The notes under the pieces: model-generated
What the model saw: the letters and a program-made list of their open reading frames with translations, nothing else
Told to the model about the DNA's origin: nothing
Databases searched by the model: none
In this document: in pieces, positions 39,842 through 45,480 of the stretch
Numbering within the stretch: the stretch's first letter is position 1
How the letters are laid out: every line of letters starts with the position of its first letter
Translations under genes and position numbers: made by a program
Origin: a virus
Length of the DNA stretch: 45,480 nt
Direction: 5' to 3' (one strand)
IMG/VR virus record: IMGVR_UViG_3300025647_000063
Location: 1 to 45,480 of that record

Positions 39842-41194
39842 TTATGCTGCTGCTGCAGTAGTAGCGGCACCAATAATGATAGCATCATTTTTACCCACGA
39901 TTTCAAAGTATTCTTTGTTAACTTTAACCAGTGTACAACCGTCAACGGTGTATGGGTCAAGTAACATAGAATCAATGTCACCAGGGCTGATATAAAACGC
40001 TTCTTCCAACTTACCGAAAATTAGGAACGGTGCGTTAGCAACGTTAAATTCAGGCATGTTGTCATCAATTACAACCGGGTAACCTAGAATCGACATACGT
40101 TCACCCATGTAACCAAGGGCGAAAATAGGACGGTCATCAACATCACGAAGCTTTTTAAACTTAGCTAATGTACGACGATTCATGTACCACTTAGCACCCA
40201 TAAGATACTTAGTAGGTAACAATGATTCAAGGTCAATCAACCAATCAACTGTCGCTTTATCTGTAGCAGGTAAACCACCGGAAACACCGGTACCAACCGC
40301 AGGATAAAAATCAGGACTACGTGCACCGGCGCCGAAAGTTGGTTTAAATGATTCACCTGTTAGGTTAGTGATATTTAAACGGCTGCTCGACAAGATACCA
40401 CGCATGTTTTTAGTTGCGCCATTACCGTACAAAATTTGCATTAACAAATAACGTCCAATTTCGTCATCAAGTAAACGCAGTAAGTGACCATATAAATCTA
40501 AATCACCACCAACCATGGCTTCGTCAGTAATACGCGGTTTAGCGTTTACTTTAGCTACCTGGTTTACTACTTCATCATAGCGTTGTACTTCGGTTTGTGA
40601 AATCGCAGTACCGGCAACGTTTTCAATACCTTGTTGCACAGATGGATAAGATACCAAAACTTCTTCACGTAAACTACGTGGCATGTTACGCATACCAACA
40701 GCACCAAGAATCGGGTAAGACTCACGAGCACGTTCGATAATTTCACGCGATAACACTTCATCAATTGATTCTAAACCTTGTGCTGTAGTGGTCAGGTTTA
40801 AAGCCGCTTTGATGTGTAGGTTAACGAAGTTTTTGAATGCACTAGCATCCTTTTGTGCATCACTGGTTTTTGCAGATTTTACAAAGGCACCGATAGCGTT
40901 TTTAAATGCTGTTGCCAATTGCTCTTTTTGCTGTTTGTGATCAACCGGACCACCGAAACCCTTAAATTTAACTTCAACGTCTGCAATCTCGTTTTTAAGG
41001 TTTTCCATTTCAGTTTTGTGTTCGGCGGCTTGCTTCTCAAACTCAACTTTTTGAGCTTCAAACTTAGCGGCCATACCATCTGCTTTCGCTTCGGCATCTT
41101 TCATACGTACATCAGCTAAATCAGCTTTCGCTTTAATGGCTTGATAATTTGCGTCAGCTTTCGCAAGTAACGCTTTCAATTCTTCTTCGTTCAT
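39842..41194 (-). CDS. HK97-fold major capsid protein with N-terminal scaffold domain (450 aa)
   Basis: Residues 1-80 are a Lys/Glu/Ala coiled coil, like the HK97 delta domain that acts as scaffold and is removed by the protease. From about 110 the HK97 fold follows, with conserved SIDEVLSREIIERARESYPIL and later PDFYPAVGTGVSGGLPATDK. Length matches. It forms the icosahedral shell. Confidence 0.9.
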   Translation of the reverse strand: MNEEELKALLAKADANYQAIKAKADLADVRMKDAEAKADGMAAKFEAQKVEFEKQAAEHKTEMENLKNEIADVEVKFKGFGGPVDHKQQKEQLATAFKNAIGAFVKSAKTSDAQKDASAFKNFVNLHIKAALNLTTTAQGLESIDEVLSREIIERARESYPILGAVGMRNMPRSLREEVLVSYPSVQQGIENVAGTAISQTEVQRYDEVVNQVAKVNAKPRITDEAMVGGDLDLYGHLLRLLDDEIGRYLLMQILYGNGATKNMRGILSSSRLNITNLTGESFKPTFGAGARSPDFYPAVGTGVSGGLPATDKATVDWLIDLESLLPTKYLMGAKWYMNRRTLAKFKKLRDVDDRPIFALGYMGERMSILGYPVVIDDNMPEFNVANAPFLIFGKLEEAFYISPGDIDSMLLDPYTVDGCTLVKVNKEYFEIVGKNDAIIIGAATTAAAA

Positions 41195-41238
41195 GAGGAT
41201 AATTCCTGTAAATAATGGTTAATAAGTTAAGTTTAATA

Positions 41239-41273
41239 ACTGTATCACACAGTTTTTTACAGTATCCCACTGT
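41239..41273. promoter_or_regulatory. Paired 15-bp stem-loops before the capsid gene
   Basis: ACTGTATCACACAGT (41239-41253) and ACAGTATCCCACTGT (41259-41273) are both 5-5-5 inverted repeats in the gap between protease and capsid genes. They may be mRNA-processing or stabilising hairpins, or an operator. Confidence 0.55.
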
Positions 41274-41899
41274 TAATTAAATAGAGAATAACCCTTAACA
41301 TCAATCAAATCAATATTGTTTGTTTTGGGTTTATAATGACTGCAGATTGTCATTGCTTGTTTTCTACTCAAACCACCGTCACGCAATAGCTTTTCCAATT
41401 CTCTAACACTTGGAACATTCCCAACGGCCATGGCTGATTTTATATCTTGCAATAACGATTCTTCGTTACACGCAAAGTTAACGAATGATATTTCTTTCAC
41501 ATCAATATCGTGAAGTTCATTGTATCCTTTTACGCTGTTCCACTTCTCGCTTATGACATTATAACCAATGCTCAGGCTATCAACAGCGTTGTCCATGGCT
41601 AACACATACAAATCATTACCCATTGTGGTTTTAGATAACTTACCTTCAAAAAGTAACCCTTTTGTATCTTCCTCAAGTCGGTTTATCTTACCTACTGGTA
41701 ATGCGCGGGAGTCGTGGCCCCAAAATAAACGAGGGTTAGTACCTTTTCGTTTATGCTCATTGATGCTACGGGTATAACAACCATCCATTGCAACATCCAA
41801 CGCTTTGTCCACGATATTTTTAACATTACCGTAAGCGGTAAACGACATTTCACCGTTGCCAGCGGCCTTTATTTGGCATTCCATGAATAACTTGCTCAT
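41273..41899 (-). CDS. Prohead protease (HK97 gp4-like, 208 aa)
   Basis: The serine protease core has the family's LFWGHDSRALPVG (H62) and the serine in DSLSIGY (about 108-110). FNVHEISFV-like DVKEISFVNFA follows. It removes scaffold from capsid and then itself during head maturation. The extra 50 C-terminal residues form a helical tail that may bind the capsid scaffold. Start overlaps the portal stop (ATGA). Confidence 0.85.
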   Translation of the reverse strand: MSKLFMECQIKAAGNGEMSFTAYGNVKNIVDKALDVAMDGCYTRSINEHKRKGTNPRLFWGHDSRALPVGKINRLEEDTKGLLFEGKLSKTTMGNDLYVLAMDNAVDSLSIGYNVISEKWNSVKGYNELHDIDVKEISFVNFACNEESLLQDIKSAMAVGNVPSVRELEKLLRDGGLSRKQAMTICSHYKPKTNNIDLIDVKGYSLFN

Positions 41900-43167
41900 T
41901 GTTTCGGTACCTCTGGTTTTGGTTTTGCTGCCGCTTGTGCTTGTGCTGCCGCTTGTAATTTTGGTATATCAGTTAATGTGCCAAACGTTAGGTTATTGGT
42001 ATCGATAGCATGAACATCATCACCCTCTTTACGTTCACGCCCTAAATCTTCTCGCCCTTCACCTATAGAAATTAATCCTAGTTTGATTTCACTTCCTATC
42101 GCTTCAACCTGTGATTTTCTATCACCACGAATATACTGTTTAACATCAAATTCGATTGTGTAAACGTTATTAGATAATCCACTTATACCGGCTTCAAGTT
42201 TTGTCATCAACGGTATTAACGAATCGCGTAAATATGCCCGGTTGTTTTCTTCAACGCTATTATAACGCTGTGCGTCTGTAATACCTACCCTTGATAGTGG
42301 TACGCGGAATATACCGGCCAATTGAATTCTGCTGAATGTTCTTTGTTTAATTAGTTCACTGTCAACCGGTGATAACGATAATGCCTGGTACTTTAAACCG
42401 CCTTCAAGCAATGGAGTTTTACCGTTGTTACGACTTCCACCATACGATTCGGCCCATTGGTCCTTAACACGTTGTAAAGCAGTAGGGTCTTTGAATACAG
42501 CCTCGGTGGTTAGTACACCTTGCGTCATACTGCCTTTTTCCATCAACGAGCTAAGGTGTTGCTCTTGTGAAATACTTATACCAATTGATCGTGCTGCCGC
42601 TGATATAGGGGAAAGACCATTCAAACCATCTAATGAGTTCAGTTTGATGTGCATTAATTCGCCACCAGCAAACGTAGTAATGGGTTTACCATCGTTGGTG
42701 GTGTATGTGTAGTATACACGTCCGTAAGTGTCCATATTGGCCCTTACGTTGTTTTGGTGGCGTAGTGGTAATAGTTCAGCCAAGTTACCGTATTTGTTGT
42801 AAACAGGGTAAGCGAAAAATTGCCCGGTTGTTTCCATGCACGTAACATACATTTCAACAAAATCTTGCATCGTTTGAAAGTCGTTAGGTTTTAAGGCTAG
42901 AATCCTGTATTCGCGTGTGGTTTTCTCTACTATCTTACCATTGCGTTTAACGATGATAGGTAGCTGACCAATTGACTCGGCCTTATCTCGGATACACGTA
43001 TAAACGGTTTCTGATTTTAATGCTGTTTGCTGATTGACGTTAATACCGGCGAAATTTTTTGAATGTATAACAATGCCGAATTCACTTTCAAGCTTGTGAA
43101 GCTTTGCCTCTAAGTCGGCCACTTTAGTATTTTTAAACCAACTACGCGGGTTAAGCTTCATACGCAT
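41896..43167 (-). CDS. Portal protein (HK97 gp3-like, 423 aa)
   Basis: Recognised from MKLNPRSWFKNTK, SVYTCIRDKAESIGQLPIIV-like TVYTCIRDKAESIGQLPIIV, LLPLRHQNNVRANMDTYG and GLNGLSPISAAARSIGISIS. It forms the dodecameric DNA gate. The C-terminal Ala/Gln/Lys/Pro tail (QAAAQAQAAAKPKPEVPK) looks disordered. The start at 43167 is favoured by AAGAGA; an ATG at 43161 is also possible. Confidence 0.9.
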   Translation of the reverse strand: MRMKLNPRSWFKNTKVADLEAKLHKLESEFGIVIHSKNFAGINVNQQTALKSETVYTCIRDKAESIGQLPIIVKRNGKIVEKTTREYRILALKPNDFQTMQDFVEMYVTCMETTGQFFAYPVYNKYGNLAELLPLRHQNNVRANMDTYGRVYYTYTTNDGKPITTFAGGELMHIKLNSLDGLNGLSPISAAARSIGISISQEQHLSSLMEKGSMTQGVLTTEAVFKDPTALQRVKDQWAESYGGSRNNGKTPLLEGGLKYQALSLSPVDSELIKQRTFSRIQLAGIFRVPLSRVGITDAQRYNSVEENNRAYLRDSLIPLMTKLEAGISGLSNNVYTIEFDVKQYIRGDRKSQVEAIGSEIKLGLISIGEGREDLGRERKEGDDVHAIDTNNLTFGTLTDIPKLQAAAQAQAAAKPKPEVPKQ

Positions 43168-44867
43168 ACCAAATCTCTTTTTTCATACGGATTGTCGTCA
43201 ACCGGCTCTTGTAATGTAGCGCAAGATAAGGCAATTATTGTGGATACCAACGGATCTATTTTGTCCGTCTTATCATCTTCTCGGACTATCTTCACGTTGT
43301 TTTGGTCTGTAAATTTAGCCATAGCACAGGTACACGCAAATTTAAACAGAATATCATTATACCTAAACATACCATCTTTTATCAATCCTTCCAATTTTTT
43401 AGCGGGTTCGCTCATATTTCCTGTACCTTGCGATACGGAAACCATCGGGAAACCTTCTTCGGCTAAATCCTCGCATATTTCGCGCATGTGCCACGGGTCA
43501 TAACCGAACATCTGAATATCAAAGTTTTCAAATGCCCATCTTATCAAATTTTTAACCTGTATATCTTTTATTGTGTTGGTGTCAACCAATATTAAATTAC
43601 CAGCGGCCAACGCTTTTCTATAAATCTCTTTTAAATGGTCCGTGGCTTCTTCCATTGTTTTTCTAGGTAGCAAATTCATGTAGAAACATTCACAACCCCC
43701 TAAATCATCTGGGAACAATAAACACAATGATGTTATATCGTGCAATCTGGACCTATCAATTGCAGCAAAGCAACTAATACCACCAAAATCATCAATAAGG
43801 TTTTTAGTTTTACACGCTTCTACTTCGTCAATGTCCAACCACTTGTCATAACCAGAAACGAATAAATTTAAATGTTTGGTTAGGAAGTTTATTTTTTCCT
43901 CGCTCGACATTGATGCTTCAATATGACGGTCACGCAAATAATCTAAACGCGGTTGGTGTCCTAATCCTGGGTTTGCTTTGTACCAGTTTTTTTCCTCGTT
44001 CCAATCGTCTTTTTTGTCCACTTCATATATTGCGTAAAAATAAGCATCTTGATCAACGTCACCCTGTAAAACCATTTTACCGGCTTTGTTTAAATCGGTA
44101 CAAATCCCATCTAATACGGTACCGGCTGTTGTAATGGTCAACATTAAACCTTCTGGTTGGGCGCCGAAAGCTGACACCATTACACCATATAAATTGCGGT
44201 CCTTAATCGCGTGGCATTCGTCTAAATTTGCAACAAGAGGGTTTTTACCATCAAGGGTATTACTGTCACTAGCTAATGGTATGAAATGACCTTCCTTACT
44301 CGGCATAAGAATATCGTTTGTACGCGCAAGAAAGATTCCCCGCAAGCGTGGTGACAATTTAATCATCGTGTGTGCGGCTGACCATAACTCTTTAGCCTGG
44401 TCGCGCTTGGTGGCCACGCTGTAAGCTCTCGGTTTGAAATATCCAGATTTATACATGTAATAAAGAGTAAGACCACCGGCAATTGTGGATTTTCCGTTCT
44501 TTCTTCCGACCTGAACATAAGCATATTTGAATTTGCGTAAACCAGTTTCTTTTATCTTCCATGCAACCAGATTACATACGATAAATATTTGCCAAGGTAA
44601 CAGCGTTGTTGATTTCCCGACTTCCTTACCATCCGTAATGGGAATGAATTTAAACCACAACACAACCGATTTTGCCGCAACTTCATCAAAGTAAATATCG
44701 CTGCGTTTTAGGTCACTTAAGTGACGTTTACATGCAAGTTTTATCCACTTACCGGCGATAATATTCCCATTGACTACATCATGGGCGTATTTGTGGCACC
44801 ACCTGAAATCCTGCATACCCTCTGTTAATTCAGGGTAGGCATACTTGCTGTTTACATTAGATGCCAT
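43158..44867 (-). CDS. Large terminase subunit (569 aa)
   Basis: ATPase domain with Walker A GRKNGKS (121-127) and Walker B LDE (D216-E217, ANLDECHAI). Nuclease domain from about residue 370 (AAIDRSRLHDITSL; LVDTNTIKDI; GYDPWHMRE). It cuts and pumps DNA into the head. Typical of the HK97/Mu-related terminase group. It overlaps the portal start by 10 bp. Confidence 0.9.
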   Translation of the reverse strand: MASNVNSKYAYPELTEGMQDFRWCHKYAHDVVNGNIIAGKWIKLACKRHLSDLKRSDIYFDEVAAKSVVLWFKFIPITDGKEVGKSTTLLPWQIFIVCNLVAWKIKETGLRKFKYAYVQVGRKNGKSTIAGGLTLYYMYKSGYFKPRAYSVATKRDQAKELWSAAHTMIKLSPRLRGIFLARTNDILMPSKEGHFIPLASDSNTLDGKNPLVANLDECHAIKDRNLYGVMVSAFGAQPEGLMLTITTAGTVLDGICTDLNKAGKMVLQGDVDQDAYFYAIYEVDKKDDWNEEKNWYKANPGLGHQPRLDYLRDRHIEASMSSEEKINFLTKHLNLFVSGYDKWLDIDEVEACKTKNLIDDFGGISCFAAIDRSRLHDITSLCLLFPDDLGGCECFYMNLLPRKTMEEATDHLKEIYRKALAAGNLILVDTNTIKDIQVKNLIRWAFENFDIQMFGYDPWHMREICEDLAEEGFPMVSVSQGTGNMSEPAKKLEGLIKDGMFRYNDILFKFACTCAMAKFTDQNNVKIVREDDKTDKIDPLVSTIIALSCATLQEPVDDNPYEKRDLVCV

Positions 44868-44873
44868 TTATTT

Positions 44874-45359
44874 TTAAACCTCACCAAAACCATCACTATC
44901 GTCATTACCCGTACCGGTGTTAAGCGTTTTACCACGGCTACCAGGTGTCATGCAAAATTGCTGCAGGTAAAACCTAACCGCTGTTTGTGCATCTTTCAAT
45001 ACGTCTAACGCGGGGTTTCGTTTCATAACCATCTTGCGATCACCGCGATATTCCATGCTCATACCATCGTTTGCAATAGAATAATTACAATCATCAACCA
45101 AGGCCATGTTAAATGCCAACATACCCAAACCATAAGCGTCAACGTTTTGCATTACGGTGCCATTTTGCTTTATCTGGTCGTACATTGACTGATAGTAGAA
45201 TATTTGAAGCTCTGTTATTATAAAATTCGGGAAAGCATCCCTAATACCGAATTTTGTTCTGTCAACTATCTGACGGGGGTATTTTAATTCGGTTTCTTCC
45301 AATTCTTCCGTATCTTCTACGGTTATGCCCGGTAGTGGTGGTAAACCAATAGATTTCAT
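44874..45359 (-). CDS. Small terminase subunit (P27 family, 161 aa)
   Basis: Start at 45359 is preferred because GAGGCGAATTGGT is the ribosome site. Helical core (IITELQIFYYQSMYDQIKQN), and ending with SRGKTLNTGTGNDDSDGFGE, as in P27-like TerS. It recognises phage DNA for packaging. First gene of the late operon. Confidence 0.8.
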   Translation of the reverse strand: MKSIGLPPLPGITVEDTEELEETELKYPRQIVDRTKFGIRDAFPNFIITELQIFYYQSMYDQIKQNGTVMQNVDAYGLGMLAFNMALVDDCNYSIANDGMSMEYRGDRKMVMKRNPALDVLKDAQTAVRFYLQQFCMTPGSRGKTLNTGTGNDDSDGFGEV

Positions 45360-45394
45360 ACCAATTCGCCTCAATTTTACTGTGTGTTTTTACC

Positions 45395-45422
45395 ATTTTA
45401 CACCCAAAACCTAATTTTACAA
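45395..45422 (-). promoter_or_regulatory. Late promoter before terminase
   Basis: On the minus strand TTGTAA (45417-45422) and TAAAAT (45395-45400) are 16 bp apart and about 36 bp upstream of the small-terminase ATG. The gap to the window end (45423-45480) has no gene and no clear repeat. Confidence 0.55.
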
Positions 45423-45480
45423 TACGCCATTCTGTCAGGTTGGTGTGTTAGCCTAAAACGGCATTTTACGTTTAAGCGAG

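Noticed and set aside
1-45480. Integrase and attachment sites
   Set aside because: No tyrosine or serine recombinase motif was seen in any frame, and no tRNA fragment.

Overview
This window looks like a nearly complete genome, or a circular map, of a tailed double-stranded DNA phage with a long non-contractile tail (siphovirus) and an HK97-type head. The DNA is AT-rich. The promoters are sigma70-like, a site near the left end fits a gammaproteobacterial LexA box, and several small proteins resemble those of marine gammaproteobacterial phages. The host is therefore probably a marine or aquatic gammaproteobacterium; this is inference. Both window ends lie in non-coding DNA, and the leftward late operon starts only about 120 bases from the right end, so the map could close into a circle.

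Layout: (1) 1-550 has no genes. It holds palindromic operator-like sites, a LexA-like box, ten 25-bp tandem repeats and an AT-rich inverted-repeat nest, and looks like a control or origin region. (2) 595-2733 is a leftward operon of nine small genes of unknown role, ending at a terminator. (3) 2734-3444 has no genes and holds two repeat families. (4) 3445-4719 carries two HNH endonucleases and one small gene, leftward. (5) 4720-5438 is a divergent control region with a promoter at each side, operator-like palindromes and a roughly 515-bp imperfect palindrome between them. (6) 5439-7246 is a rightward early operon ending in a helix-turn-helix protein and a bidirectional terminator. (7) 7310-11081 is a leftward operon of small early genes. 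It includes an Acb2/Tad1-type cyclic-nucleotide sponge, a MazG-like coiled-coil protein and a KorA/TrfB-like regulator. (8) 11150-17551, leftward, carries primase-helicase, VRR-NUC nuclease, a DUF2815 ssDNA-binding protein and a DUF2800 Cas4-like nuclease. (9) 17690-22793, rightward, carries a superfamily 2 helicase, a lipoprotein, a small membrane protein, an RMF-like protein and a family B DNA polymerase. (10) 22818-45359, leftward, is the virion region. In order of transcription it holds small and large terminase, portal, protease, capsid, head-tail connectors, tail tube, frameshifted tail chaperones, tape measure, distal tail protein, a very large tip protein, fibre and spike genes, and finally a small group that includes a phage-encoded CheY-like response regulator.

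Replication genes lie in two divergent operons (8 and 9) with promoters back to back near 17600-17660. Three early operons share a 17-bp promoter element (CTGTAAAATAAAATTTG). I see no integrase, no peptidase-type CI repressor, no partition system and no recognisable endolysin. Immunity or lytic control, if any, must rest on the small HTH proteins, the palindromic operators and perhaps host LexA. The most unusual items are the response regulator coupled to a membrane coiled-coil protein, the giant palindrome between the divergent promoters, the structured leader before the Acb2-like gene, and the RMF-like protein beside the polymerase.
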